This document shows positions 18,175 to 28,914 of a stretch of DNA of 64,000 nt, one piece after another; the stretch's first letter is position 1, and each line of letters opens with the position of its first letter. This DNA is from Herpetosiphon giganteus (lineage in GTDB: Bacteria > Chloroflexota > Chloroflexia > Chloroflexales > Herpetosiphonaceae): assembly GCF_016907925.1 (NCBI RefSeq), contig NZ_JAFBCZ010000006.1:1-64000 (forward strand). Reading direction: 5' to 3'. The notes beneath the pieces were generated by a model. That model searched no databases and was not told the origin of the DNA. It saw only the letters and a program-made list of their open reading frames with translations. A program made the translations under genes and the position numbers.

Positions 18175-18718
18175 TTCCAACCTCAGTTGAGCCAAAACAC
18201 GCCCGCAGGACGCGAATTGAATTGTACCACGGGCACTTTGGGTCTTGTTATCGAAAAAGAACAGAGAGCATAGAACAGAGAGCATAGAACAAATCAAAAG
18301 TCAGAAGTCAAAAAGATCAGGTTATAGGCTATTGGGAATAATAATCAAATACATCTGGGCAATCTGTGGCGAAAATAAACGATGAGGGATGAAAAGCAGA
18401 AGGCAAAAGGCAAAAATCAAAAAGAACAGAGAGCATAGAACATAGAGCATAAGTATTGAGGATCGGGGATTCTTACACGGGTAGGTTGTTAAGATCCCCT
18501 CACCCCAACCCCTCTCCCGTGGCGCGGGCGAGGGGCTTTAACAGCGTGGTTCGCTCCCAATTCCTTGGTGCACCACGGATGCTCCCCCTCGCCCGCGTTT
18601 TCGTGGGAGAGGGGGTTGGGGGGTGAGGGAACATGGTTGCCAATCCAATGAACCAGTACACATAGCCTATAGCCACATCAGCCTTCGTGCTCTTCGTGGA
18701 TCAAAATGTTCTGATTGC
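18175..18718. repeat. Repeat mosaic with fold-back element copy 3
   Basis: After about 70 unique bases upstream of the LuxE-like gene, the spacer holds ACATAGAGC units (18256-18290 and 18426-18451), AGTCAAAAAG units, a GGCTATTGGG unit, and a long fold-back element at about 18471-18662 with the arms CCCTCACCCCAACCCCTCTC and GAGAGGGGGTTGGGGGGTGA and the end CAATGAACCAGTACAC. TTCGTG units (18683-18700) follow. No gene is supported. Confidence 0.8.
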
Positions 18719-19495
18719 TTAGCTTTTGGGAAACCATGGCAAGAAAGCGCTGGTTTTGGCAATGTAATCTGCGTATTGGGGTTTGGTTTTGACCAAGGTA
18801 CGTTCTAAGAGCATCACGCCTGAAACCCGAATAATCAGCAAGGTCATGAGCAATGCGCCGATAATTTGCCAATAACTGCCAGCGGCAATTGAAAAGAGCG
18901 CATAGCCCCACCAGACTGCCGAATCGCCAAAATAATTGGGGTGACGGGTGAAGCGCCATAAGCCTGAGCGCAGCACCTGGCCTTTATTGGCCGGATTGGC
19001 CTTGAAGCGGCTTAGTTGCCAATCACCAAAGGCCTCAAAACTAAAGCCAATCAGCCAAACCGCAATCGCCAAATAATCGATCCAGTTCCAGCTTTTAACC
19101 CCAGTTTGGGCACCAAGCAAGGTTACTGAGATGATCAATGCCAAGATGCCTTGCAATAAAAATACTTGGAAAAAGCTAAACCACCAATAGCGCTCAGCTC
19201 CGTAGCGCCGTCGAAACTCAACATAGCGAAAATCTTCGGGCTTGCCCCAATTACGCCAGCCAATATAGAGCGTTAGGCGTAAACCCCAAATCGTCACCAA
19301 GCTGCTGATAATCAGTTTGCGTTGGCCATCGCCTTGGGCTTGGCTAAAATACCACCAAGTTAAGGCCACAAAACACATACCCCAGCAAATATCCACAATG
19401 CTGGCATTGGTAATTTTGACACTCCACAACCACGCCAGCGTCAGCGGAACCATCACGATCGCCAAACCCAACCCCCAAATTAGCCAAAAACTCAT
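18719..19495 (-). CDS. DUF1295 / steroid 5-alpha-reductase-like membrane protein
   Basis: A 258-residue integral membrane protein with about seven helices. The DUF1295 pattern is seen: DICWG near the N-terminus, WGLRLTLYIGWRNWGKPEDFRY in the middle, and the C-terminal NADPH/substrate segment GLWRFTRHPNYFGDSAVWWG, which is shared with isoprenylcysteine methyltransferases and sterol reductases. The activity could be lipid or polyprenoid reduction or methylation. It starts 15 bases after the GT39-like gene, so an operon is likely. Confidence 0.85.
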   Translation of the reverse strand: MSFWLIWGLGLAIVMVPLTLAWLWSVKITNASIVDICWGMCFVALTWWYFSQAQGDGQRKLIISSLVTIWGLRLTLYIGWRNWGKPEDFRYVEFRRRYGAERYWWFSFFQVFLLQGILALIISVTLLGAQTGVKSWNWIDYLAIAVWLIGFSFEAFGDWQLSRFKANPANKGQVLRSGLWRFTRHPNYFGDSAVWWGYALFSIAAGSYWQIIGALLMTLLIIRVSGVMLLERTLVKTKPQYADYIAKTSAFLPWFPKS

Positions 19496-19510
19496 GCGAA
19501 CCTCACACGG

Positions 19511-20962
19511 CTAACGCACCCAAATATCATAACCACCCAAATGCACGCGCATTCGATAGGGCGCAACTTGCAGCATGGCATCAAAGCCCATCGGGCGCAC
19601 CGCGCCATAGGTCACAATGACTTTTGGCGGTTTGCTGCGTAACTGTTGCAACGTCTCGTCGAGCGCATTGGGTAAAATCGCTAAGGGATAATCGTAGGGA
19701 AAACGGCTTGGAACAGCATAGTTGCCATACAGGTAAATTTCTGGCTCGGCGGCCCAAACCCAGACGCTGGTTTGCTTGCCCACATTGCTATCGATCCATT
19801 CGACCACTTTGGGCGCGAGGGCAAAGAATTCGCGGCCATCAACGCCATACAGTTGTTCAATTTGGGCTTCGGGAGTCTTATTATACAACGGCCAGAGGCT
19901 GCTCAAGGGTAGAATTGCCAGCAAAACCGCAATCAAAACAATCGAAAAATCTTTGTATTGTTGTAAAAAGCCAAACCGTACTTTGGCCAAACCCCCAGCA
20001 AACACCGCCAAGGCTGGCACCAGCGCCTGATAATAATGCGGATAGGCCCGTAAACTGACAAACGCGCTGGCGATCAAGCCAAGGCTCCATAAGCCAGCGA
20101 AGATCAAACTTGGCCAGTAGCGCCGCCGTCGCCATGCCAAGGTTGCGCCAATAATGCCCGCCACCACTAAGAGCAGCAACGAGCGCCAAATTGGCCAAAG
20201 TTGACCGAGCGTGGCATTGGTTTGCTGCAAATAGGTCGTGTTATACGTCCAATTTGCTTCAACAAAATCGCTCCAGCCGCCAGCGATTGCAAAATAAAGC
20301 ACGGTTGGAATTAATACCAGTGCCAAGCCATCAACAATCAGAATTGCTCGCCCAATCCGTTCGTTGACATCGCCTTTAATCGCCAGGGTGGTGACAAACA
20401 GGGCTGGCACGATTAATACGCCAACTGGTTTGGCTAAAATCGCGACCGCCGCCGCGATTCCCGCCAGCATCCACCAAGCTTTTTGCCCGCTATCAAGTGC
20501 TTTGAGGCCAAAGAGCAAGGCCAAGCCACTGGGCAAAAGCATAATTGCTTCGCTGTTGAAGGTCACGCCTTGCAGAAACACAGCGCTATTCCAGCTTGCC
20601 ACCAAGATTGCCGTCAATACACCTGCAACCTCAGAGCGCCACAAGCGCCGCCCAGCCCGCCACATCACCAAGGTTGTGACCAGTAGCCAGAGCGTTGCCC
20701 AAACCCGAATCGCCTGCACTGGCTCAGCACCAACCAATATTGGCGGTGCATAAGCAGCATAGATAAACGGCGGTTTATGATCAAAACGGTCGCGGTAGGG
20801 AATCGCCCCATCGGCCCAATCGCGGGCAATGACGGCATAAGCAGCTTCGTCGCGCTCAAGTGGCAGTTGATGCAATGGCATACGCAGCAGCCAAATCAAG
20901 CCAAAAACCGCGCCAATCACTGCCCACAAGGCCAAGCGTCGCCGCCGAAAACGTCGCAACAT
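19511..20962 (-). CDS. GT39-like membrane glycosyltransferase (ArnT/PMT type)
   Basis: A 483-residue multi-pass protein with about eleven helices. The acidic catalytic motif of the GT-C fold is visible in the first loop, LPLERDEAAYAVIARDWADG, followed by IPYRDRFDHKPPFIYAAYAP, which is typical of dolichyl- or polyprenyl-phosphate-sugar-dependent transferases. The C-terminal soluble part (about 370-483) contains WVWAAEPEIYLYGNYAVPSR. Predicted to move sugar from a polyprenyl carrier to lipid, glycan or protein on the outer face of the membrane. It lies directly upstream of the DUF1295 gene. Confidence 0.85.
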   Translation of the reverse strand: MLRRFRRRRLALWAVIGAVFGLIWLLRMPLHQLPLERDEAAYAVIARDWADGAIPYRDRFDHKPPFIYAAYAPPILVGAEPVQAIRVWATLWLLVTTLVMWRAGRRLWRSEVAGVLTAILVASWNSAVFLQGVTFNSEAIMLLPSGLALLFGLKALDSGQKAWWMLAGIAAAVAILAKPVGVLIVPALFVTTLAIKGDVNERIGRAILIVDGLALVLIPTVLYFAIAGGWSDFVEANWTYNTTYLQQTNATLGQLWPIWRSLLLLVVAGIIGATLAWRRRRYWPSLIFAGLWSLGLIASAFVSLRAYPHYYQALVPALAVFAGGLAKVRFGFLQQYKDFSIVLIAVLLAILPLSSLWPLYNKTPEAQIEQLYGVDGREFFALAPKVVEWIDSNVGKQTSVWVWAAEPEIYLYGNYAVPSRFPYDYPLAILPNALDETLQQLRSKPPKVIVTYGAVRPMGFDAMLQVAPYRMRVHLGGYDIWVR

Positions 20963-21360
20963 GGCTTAATCCCCCACACCAAAAGATTGCTAGTCGCAAT
21001 AATACTGCAAATTGGTCAAAAGCCGCGCAAAAAAATAACTCAGCCTTGCATATCCATGCTGGCTGAGCCATTCGATTGAGCTTGCGCTACTTTTTAGTTG
21101 TACTGGTTCATTGGATGCACAAGCGGAGCATTTCCTCATCCAACCTCAAACCAATGCTCAGTTTCTGCTCAAGAGCACGAATTCACAGGCTTATCAAGGA
21201 ATGTGGTTTGGTCGCTGATCGTATTTGAGGGGGTGCAGGGGGATTAAAGCCCCCTGCGTCTCTCGCTGGCGGGACGGAAGGGTGGTGACAGAAATGATGG
21301 TGAATAAACAACCCTTGGATGGTAAGGAAAGAACGTTGTTAATGCTATGAACCAGTATAT
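20963..21360. repeat. Spacer with variant fold-back element
   Basis: Bases 21099-21360 start with TACTGGTTCATTGG and end with CTATGAACCAGTAT, the same inverted ends as the other fold-back copies. The interior differs: it has GCAGGGGGATTAAAGCCCCCTGC (about 21237-21259), a perfect 8-bp hairpin, and lacks the CCCTCACCCC arms. The stretch 20963-21098 is unique and upstream of the GT39-like gene. No protein gene is supported. Confidence 0.65.
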
Positions 21361-22023
21361 TTAGCCGAGATAGAGTGCCATAACCAAGAAATGGCAAACG
21401 CTGCCGCCCATCACAAAACCATGCCAAATGGCGTGGTTGTAGGGCAATTTTTCCCAGCGATAGAAAATTACGCCAGCGGTGTAGGTCAGGCCGCCAGCCA
21501 CCAACAAGGCAAAAGCCCCGCCTGGCAAACTCGCCACCATATCATCCCACGCCATCACCGAAAGCCAGCCCATGCCTACATACATTAAGGTTGAAAGCAG
21601 TTCAAAGCGCTTAATGAAAAATAATTTGAAGCAGATTCCGGCAAACGCACAGCCCCAAATTAGGCCAAATAACGTCCAAGCTAGGCTGGTTTGCAAGCTC
21701 ACCAACAAAATTGGGGTGTAGGTGCCTGCAATCAATAAATAAATTGCACAGTGGTCGAAAATTTTGAGCAAATATTTAGCGCGTGGGTTGCGAATGCTAT
21801 GATACAGCGTCGAGGCCAGATACATACAAATCAAGCTCAGCCCATAGACCGTGAAGCTGGCGATGCGCCATGGATCGCCAGTATTAATCGCCATCACCAA
21901 TAAAATCACTAAGCCTGCCACGCTCAAGGCGACCCCAATCCCATGGGTAATCGCGTTGGCCAATTCTTCGGCGGCTGAATATTCTGAGTAGTGTACGTTG
22001 CGCTCTTGAATTGCTTTTGCCAT
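21361..22023 (-). CDS. Hemolysin III / adiponectin-receptor-like (YqfA) membrane protein
   Basis: A 220-residue PAQR-family protein with seven helices. Family landmarks are EELANAITHGIGVALSVAG at about 19-37, STLYHS at about 75-80 (metal-ligand His), DHCAIYLLIAGTYTP at about 95-110 and HAIWHGFVMGGSVCHFL at about 195-211 with the paired metal-binding histidines. Despite the name, its role is probably lipid or membrane homeostasis. The ATG has GGAGG 6 bases upstream. The promoter region carries a 38-bp dyad shared with the ppc side. Confidence 0.92.
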   Translation of the reverse strand: MAKAIQERNVHYSEYSAAEELANAITHGIGVALSVAGLVILLVMAINTGDPWRIASFTVYGLSLICMYLASTLYHSIRNPRAKYLLKIFDHCAIYLLIAGTYTPILLVSLQTSLAWTLFGLIWGCAFAGICFKLFFIKRFELLSTLMYVGMGWLSVMAWDDMVASLPGGAFALLVAGGLTYTAGVIFYRWEKLPYNHAIWHGFVMGGSVCHFLVMALYLG

Positions 22024-22058
22024 ATAACCTCCAGCTAAGCGATGATTTGCTGATGTGT

Positions 22059-22064
22059 ATTATA
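22059..22064 (-). promoter_or_regulatory. -10 box for hemolysin III gene
   Basis: On the minus strand this reads TATAAT, 35 bases before the ATG. It overlaps the left edge of the 38-bp dyad, so binding at the dyad would block it. No good -35 box is seen, as expected for an activated or tightly controlled promoter. Confidence 0.5.
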
Positions 22065-22099
22065 CCTCGTATTGCAAAGTACTTTGCAGTATCAGGTAT
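22062..22099. promoter_or_regulatory. 38-bp operator-like dyad between hlyIII and ppc
   Basis: Two 19-base arms meet at 22080/22081. The inner 16 bases TGCAAAGTACTTTGCA are a perfect palindrome and the outer ATACCT/AGGTAT also pair. The symmetry and place, over the -10 of the hemolysin III gene and upstream of the ppc promoter, point to a dimeric repressor site. The regulator is not in this window. Confidence 0.6.
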
Positions 22100-22131
22100 A
22101 GTTCTTTTAGGCTAGCCAAGCGAGCGATTTT

Positions 22132-22140
22132 TGCTATACT
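22132..22140 (+). promoter_or_regulatory. Extended -10 promoter for ppc
   Basis: TGCTATACT is an extended -10 (TGnTATACT) 57 bases before the ppc ATG. The -35 region 17 bases upstream is poor, which extended -10 promoters tolerate. Confidence 0.5.
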
Positions 22141-22196
22141 TGGCGCGCAGCGTTGCACCACGAGAGTGAAGATTCCTGTAGTTCGAGGTATTTGCC

Positions 22197-24923
22197 ATGG
22201 CCAATTTGCCAAGCTACGATTTTGCCGATTTGATCAAAGCTGACCATGACGCTGAATTTTTGTTAACCTGTTTCGCTGAAGTTTTGCACGAATTAGGCGA
22301 GGCTGATCTCGCTGGCTATCTTGGGTTGCCCACCACAACCCCAACCAATGCCCCAATTACCCCAGAACGGGCGATTCAAGCGGCCTCGCTCAGCTTTCAA
22401 TTGCTGAATATGGTTGAGGAAAATGCCGCTGCTCAACACCGCCGCCTGCGTGAATCAGCAGAGGGCTTGAATGCTGAAGTTGGCTTGTGGGGCAATACCC
22501 TGCAAAGCCTGAGTCAAGCAGGCTTTAGCGCCGAGCAGATTGCCGCCGCGCTAGGCCAAATTCAGGTTGAGCCAGTCCTGACCGCGCATCCAACCGAGGC
22601 CAAACGGGCAACCATGCTTGAGCATTATCGGCGCTTATATTTGCTGTTGGTCAAACGCGAAAATCCAATGTGGACTCCGCTTGAGCAGCAAGCTCTACGC
22701 AACGAGATCAAAGTTGAGCTTGAGCGGCTTTGGCGCACTGGCGAAATTTTCCTGGCCAAGCCCGATGTTGCCGATGAATTGCGCAATATTATTCACTATT
22801 TGCGCCATGTTTTTCCTGCCAGCCTTGCCACGCTCGATCTGCGTTTGCAACAGGCTTGGCAGCTGCAAGGCTTTGAATCAAGTCTCTTGGCCCAAACCGC
22901 GCAATTGCCGCATGTGCAGTTTGGCACGTGGGTTGGCGGCGATCGCGATGGTCATCCCTTGGTTACGGCGGCGGTTACGCGCTTTGCCTTACAAGAATTA
23001 CGCCGCAATGCGCTCGACGTGCTGCACGAGCAATTAGTTCAATTAGTGATCAAATTAAGCTTATCCGATCGCCTGCAATCACCACCCGATGCCTTGCTTG
23101 CTGCCCTCGATAGCACTGCCGCCGCGCTTGGTCAGCGTGGTCAAATCGCTTTGGCGCGCAATCCCGAGGAGCCATGGCGACAATGGCTCAACCTGATCAT
23201 TGCCCGCTTGCCTGAAGCAGGCCAGCCACGCCAACCTTGGCAGTATCGCAGTAGCAGCGAAATTGTGGCCGATTTGCAATTTTTGGCCGAGCAACTGAAT
23301 GCTGTTGGTGCCCAACGGCTGGCACTTAACGATCTTCAGTCAGTCATTCGCAGCGTGCAAAGCTTGGGCTTTCACAGCGCGGTGCTCGATATTCGCCAAA
23401 ACAGCAAATTCCACGATTTGGCAATTGAGCAATTGATCCAAGCCGCCGGATTCAGCGATTATCACTTTAGCCGTTGGCCGGAAGCACAACGGCTCGAATT
23501 GCTTAATCGCGAGTTGCAAAGTGCTCGTCCTTTTGCCCACCCAAACCTTGAGTTGGGCAATGAAGCGAGTGCTGTGCGCGATTGCTACCGCGTATTGGCC
23601 GATGAAATTGCTCAGCATGGCACTGCTGGCCTTGGTTCGCTCATTATCAGCATGACCCGTAGCCTATCGGATTTGCTAGCGGTTTATTTGTTGGCCCGCG
23701 AGGCTGGCTTGTTGCAAGTAACCGAGGCTGGCTTGGCCTGTGTGCTGCCCGTCGTGCCATTGTTCGAAACGATCGAAGATTTGGAAATAAGCCCCGATAT
23801 TCTCGATGCCTTTTTGGCCCATCCCGTCAGCCAAGCCAGCCGTGCGTTGCGCCAAACCAGCGTGCAGCAAGTGATGGTTGGCTATAGCGATAGCAACAAA
23901 GATGGCGGAATTTTGGCCAGCCTTTGGAGCTTGTATCGAGCGCAAGGCACACTAGCAGCGGTTGGAGCCAAACACAATGTGCGGGTGCGCTTCTTCCACG
24001 GTCGTGGCGGCACGATTAGCCGTGGTGCTGGCCCAACCCACCGCTTTTTGAATGCCTTGCCAGCAGCAGCATTGGCAGGCGATTTGCGCATGACCGAGCA
24101 AGGCGAAACCATCGCCCAAAAATATGCCAACCAGATCACGGCGGTCTATAATTTAGAATTAATGGTCGCTGGTGTAACCGAAGCCACGTTGCTTGGCTCG
24201 CAGCGCGATCAAACCCCACATAGCCTTGCGCCAACAATGGATGCCTTGACCGCGTACAGCCGCCAACGCTACGAAAGCCTGATCCAAACCCCGGGCTTTA
24301 TTCAGTTTTTTGGCCAAGCCACGCCCATCGATGTGATTGAGCAAGGCAAAATTGGCTCGCGCCCAGCCCGCCGCACTGGCCAGCGCACGCTTGGCGATTT
24401 GCGGGCGATTCCATGGGTGTTTAGCTGGAGCCAAGCGCGCTTTTTCCTCTCTGGTTGGTATGGCGTTGGCAGTGGCTTGGCATGGCTCGCCGAGCAGCAT
24501 CCCGACCAATTTGATCAACTGAAAGCCGCTGCTTTTGAGTGGTATCCGCTTAAATATTTGTTGACCAACGTCAGCACCAGTATGCTCTCTGCTGATTTGG
24601 TCACGATGCAAGCCTACAGTCAGTTGGTCGAAGATTCGGCGGTGCGCGAGCCGATTATGGCTGCAATTGAGGCCGAATTTAAGCAAACCCAACAGCAACT
24701 GGAGCTGATTTTTGGCGGCAGTTTGGCCGAACGCCGCCCGCGCATCTACCGAATGTTGCAAGGTCGCCAAGCACGGCTCAGCCAATTACATCAACAACAG
24801 ATCAATTTGCTGCACACATGGCGCAGCTTGCCCAGCGAACAAGTGCCAGAGCGCGAGCAATTATTAACTCAATTGCTGCTGACGGTCAATGCCATCGCCA
24901 GCGGCCTGCGCACAACGGGCTAA
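22197..24923 (+). CDS. ppc: Phosphoenolpyruvate carboxylase
   Basis: A 908-residue bacterial-type enzyme that adds bicarbonate to PEP to give oxaloacetate, feeding the TCA cycle; length is normal. The first active-site signature VLTAHPTEAKRATMLEH contains the catalytic His. TWVGGDRDGHPLVTA holds the PEP-binding loop, and MVGYSDSNKDGGILASLWSLY and FFHGRGGTISRGAGPTHR are the second signature and the glycine-rich lid. LRAIPWVFSWSQARFFLSGWYGVG is the conserved C-terminal region. The start ATG has CGAGGT 9 bases upstream. Monocistronic: the downstream spacer is a core fold-back repeat and the next gene is convergent. Confidence 0.97.
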   Translation: MANLPSYDFADLIKADHDAEFLLTCFAEVLHELGEADLAGYLGLPTTTPTNAPITPERAIQAASLSFQLLNMVEENAAAQHRRLRESAEGLNAEVGLWGNTLQSLSQAGFSAEQIAAALGQIQVEPVLTAHPTEAKRATMLEHYRRLYLLLVKRENPMWTPLEQQALRNEIKVELERLWRTGEIFLAKPDVADELRNIIHYLRHVFPASLATLDLRLQQAWQLQGFESSLLAQTAQLPHVQFGTWVGGDRDGHPLVTAAVTRFALQELRRNALDVLHEQLVQLVIKLSLSDRLQSPPDALLAALDSTAAALGQRGQIALARNPEEPWRQWLNLIIARLPEAGQPRQPWQYRSSSEIVADLQFLAEQLNAVGAQRLALNDLQSVIRSVQSLGFHSAVLDIRQNSKFHDLAIEQLIQAAGFSDYHFSRWPEAQRLELLNRELQSARPFAHPNLELGNEASAVRDCYRVLADEIAQHGTAGLGSLIISMTRSLSDLLAVYLLAREAGLLQVTEAGLACVLPVVPLFETIEDLEISPDILDAFLAHPVSQASRALRQTSVQQVMVGYSDSNKDGGILASLWSLYRAQGTLAAVGAKHNVRVRFFHGRGGTISRGAGPTHRFLNALPAAALAGDLRMTEQGETIAQKYANQITAVYNLELMVAGVTEATLLGSQRDQTPHSLAPTMDALTAYSRQRYESLIQTPGFIQFFGQATPIDVIEQGKIGSRPARRTGQRTLGDLRAIPWVFSWSQARFFLSGWYGVGSGLAWLAEQHPDQFDQLKAAAFEWYPLKYLLTNVSTSMLSADLVTMQAYSQLVEDSAVREPIMAAIEAEFKQTQQQLELIFGGSLAERRPRIYRMLQGRQARLSQLHQQQINLLHTWRSLPSEQVPEREQLLTQLLLTVNAIASGLRTTG

Positions 24924-24944
24924 ATGTCATTTATTCTGAAAAAG

Positions 24945-25078
24945 TCCCTCACCCCCAACCCCCTCTCCCACTCAACGCGGGCGAGGGGGAGCACCGGTTT
25001 ATACCAACGCATTACGCAAGAACCACTGCGTTAAAGCCCCTCTCCCGCGTTACGGGAGAGGGGTTGGGGTGAGGGAAC
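24945..25078. repeat. Fold-back element core, copy 4
   Basis: CCCTCACCCCCAACCCCCTC at the left and GAGGGGTTGGGGTGAGGG at the right, with inner arms CGCGGGCGAGGGG and TCTCCCGCG. The outer GGTTCAT ends are absent, so this copy is trimmed. It fills the gap between two convergent genes, where its strong hairpin could act as a transcript end for either. Confidence 0.75.
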
Positions 25079-25087
25079 GAAACTCAA

Positions 25088-26374
25088 CTAATGTTTCAGC
25101 GCTGCTTCGCCGTGAAAGCGTTCGAAGGCGGCACGTTCGAGAGCTTCGCGTTGGTCGGGGTGGGCAATATCAATCAAGGCTTTGGCCCGTTCGCGCAAGG
25201 TTTTGCCATACAAATAGGCCACGCCATATTCCGTCACGATATATTGAACGTGAGCGCGAGTTGTCACAACGCTAGCACCTTCGTGCAGCACTGGCACAAT
25301 GCGCGATTGGCCGCGACGGGTGGCAGAAGGCAGGGCAATAATTGGTTTGCCGCCCTCTGAGAGCGCAGCGCCGCGCATAAAGTCCATTTGGCCGCCAACC
25401 CCTGAATATTGATAGGTGCCAATCGAATCGGCACACACTTGGCCAGTCAAATCAACTTCAATCGCGCTGTTGATCGCTGTAACGTTTGGGTTACGCCGAA
25501 TAACGCTAGTATCGTTGATGTAGGTGATGTCGAGCATGGCAATCTGCGGGTTGTCATCAACAAAATCATACAAACGGCGCGTGCCCATCATAAACCCGCC
25601 AACGATTTTGCCAGGGTGAGTTTTCTTCATTTTGCCGTTGATGATGCCGCGTTCAACCAAATCGATGATCCCATCGGAAAACATTTCGGTGTGAATGCCC
25701 AAGTTTTTGTGGTTGGTCAATGCTGCTAGCACTGCATCGGGAATCGCGCCAATGCCCATTTGCAAGGTTGCGCCATCACTGACCAAGCCAGCAACATGGC
25801 GGCCAATTGCTCGTTCTACGTCGCTCAATGTGGCTGGCGCATGCTCATAAATTGGCTCATCAACTTCAACTGCAAAATGAATTTGATTGAGGTGAATTTG
25901 GCCATCACCATGGGTGCGGGGCATGTGCGGGTTGATTTGGGCGATCACACATTTGGCCACTTCGACCGCAGCCCGCGTGACATCAACCGAAACGCCTAGC
26001 GAACAAAACCCATGCTGATCGGGCGGCGAAACTTGAATTAATGCCACATCAAGCGGCAAAATCCCGCGGCGGAATAAACCAGGCACTTCGCTCAAAAAGA
26101 CCGGCACATAATCGGCTTCACCAGTTACCACGGCGCTGCGAATATTCGAGCCAATAAACAAGGCCCGCGTATGAAAACTTTCGCGATATTTGGGATCGGT
26201 ATATGGCGCTGGGCCTTCGGTATGAATATGCACTAATTCCACGTCGCGCAATTCATCGGCCCGAGCAACTAAGGCCGCAATTAATTGTTGAGGTGCTGCG
26301 GCAACACTATGAATAAACACACGATCGTGTGATTTAATCGCTTGAACAGCTTCGTTGGCTGAAACGTAACGCAT
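25088..26374 (-). CDS. 4-hydroxybutyrate/acetate CoA-transferase family protein
   Basis: A 428-residue class I-type CoA-transferase of the acetyl-CoA hydrolase / 4-hydroxybutyrate CoA-transferase family. The N-terminal half has VHIHTEGPAPYTD and LIQVSPPDQHGFCSLGVSVD; GATLQMGIGAIPDAVLAAL follows. AINSAIEVDLTGQVCADSIG contains the glutamate that forms the glutamyl-CoA intermediate, and YSGVGGQMDFMRGAALSEGG is the CoA-side glycine-rich loop. Probably moves CoA between acetyl-CoA and another short acid. The substrate is uncertain. Start ATG at 26374. Confidence 0.9.
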   Translation of the reverse strand: MRYVSANEAVQAIKSHDRVFIHSVAAAPQQLIAALVARADELRDVELVHIHTEGPAPYTDPKYRESFHTRALFIGSNIRSAVVTGEADYVPVFLSEVPGLFRRGILPLDVALIQVSPPDQHGFCSLGVSVDVTRAAVEVAKCVIAQINPHMPRTHGDGQIHLNQIHFAVEVDEPIYEHAPATLSDVERAIGRHVAGLVSDGATLQMGIGAIPDAVLAALTNHKNLGIHTEMFSDGIIDLVERGIINGKMKKTHPGKIVGGFMMGTRRLYDFVDDNPQIAMLDITYINDTSVIRRNPNVTAINSAIEVDLTGQVCADSIGTYQYSGVGGQMDFMRGAALSEGGKPIIALPSATRRGQSRIVPVLHEGASVVTTRAHVQYIVTEYGVAYLYGKTLRERAKALIDIAHPDQREALERAAFERFHGEAALKH

Positions 26375-26528
26375 CCTAAGCCCCCTAAATCGTTTTGTTG
26401 TAGCTTGGCTACCGCTCTATTGTGCCCGATTTCGGGCCACTCCGAAGTGAAAAGAGCTAAGGAATGGGTTAAGATTTGGCAACCTCAACATTGGCTACAT
26501 TGTCGCGCCATTTGTCACAGACAGCCGT

Positions 26529-28588
<2,060 letters not shown>

Positions 28589-28914
28589 TTATTGATCCAC
28601 AAAGAGCACGAAGTTACACGAAGGCTGAAATTGCGAGGGGCGTAAAGCCTGAAACCGCGAAGATCGCGAAGATCGCGAAGGGGGATGAGGCTCTGGGCTT
28701 TTGGCATTAGGCTATCGGAACAATTGTTGGAAATTCAACAAATCTCCGATAGCCAATCGACAGCAGCCAATAACTCTACTTCGTGCCCTTCGTGGCCTTC
28801 GTGGTTAAAAAAAGCTCTGCGCCGCTGCGTTAAAAATTGATGCTTGTTTCAATCCCCTCATTCTGATATAGTCAAAATATATTGTTTTGATTGCAAAATG
28901 CAGGAGATTTATCT
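28589..28914. repeat. Repeat mosaic upstream of AT-rich orphan gene
   Basis: Contains CACGAAG/CGCGAAG nonamers (28601-28681), a compound hairpin GGCTATCGGA...TCCGATAGCC (28710-28719 with 28745-28754; inner TTGTTG/CAACAA), TTCGTG units (28780-28803) and a CTCTGCGCCGCTGCG unit (28815-28829). From about 28855 the sequence is AT-rich and unique and carries the start signals of the next gene. Confidence 0.75.

Noticed and set aside
18175-18297. N-terminal extension of the LuxE-like gene
   Set aside because: The extra codons read through ACATAGAGC repeats and lack a start signal; the ATG at 18174 has one.
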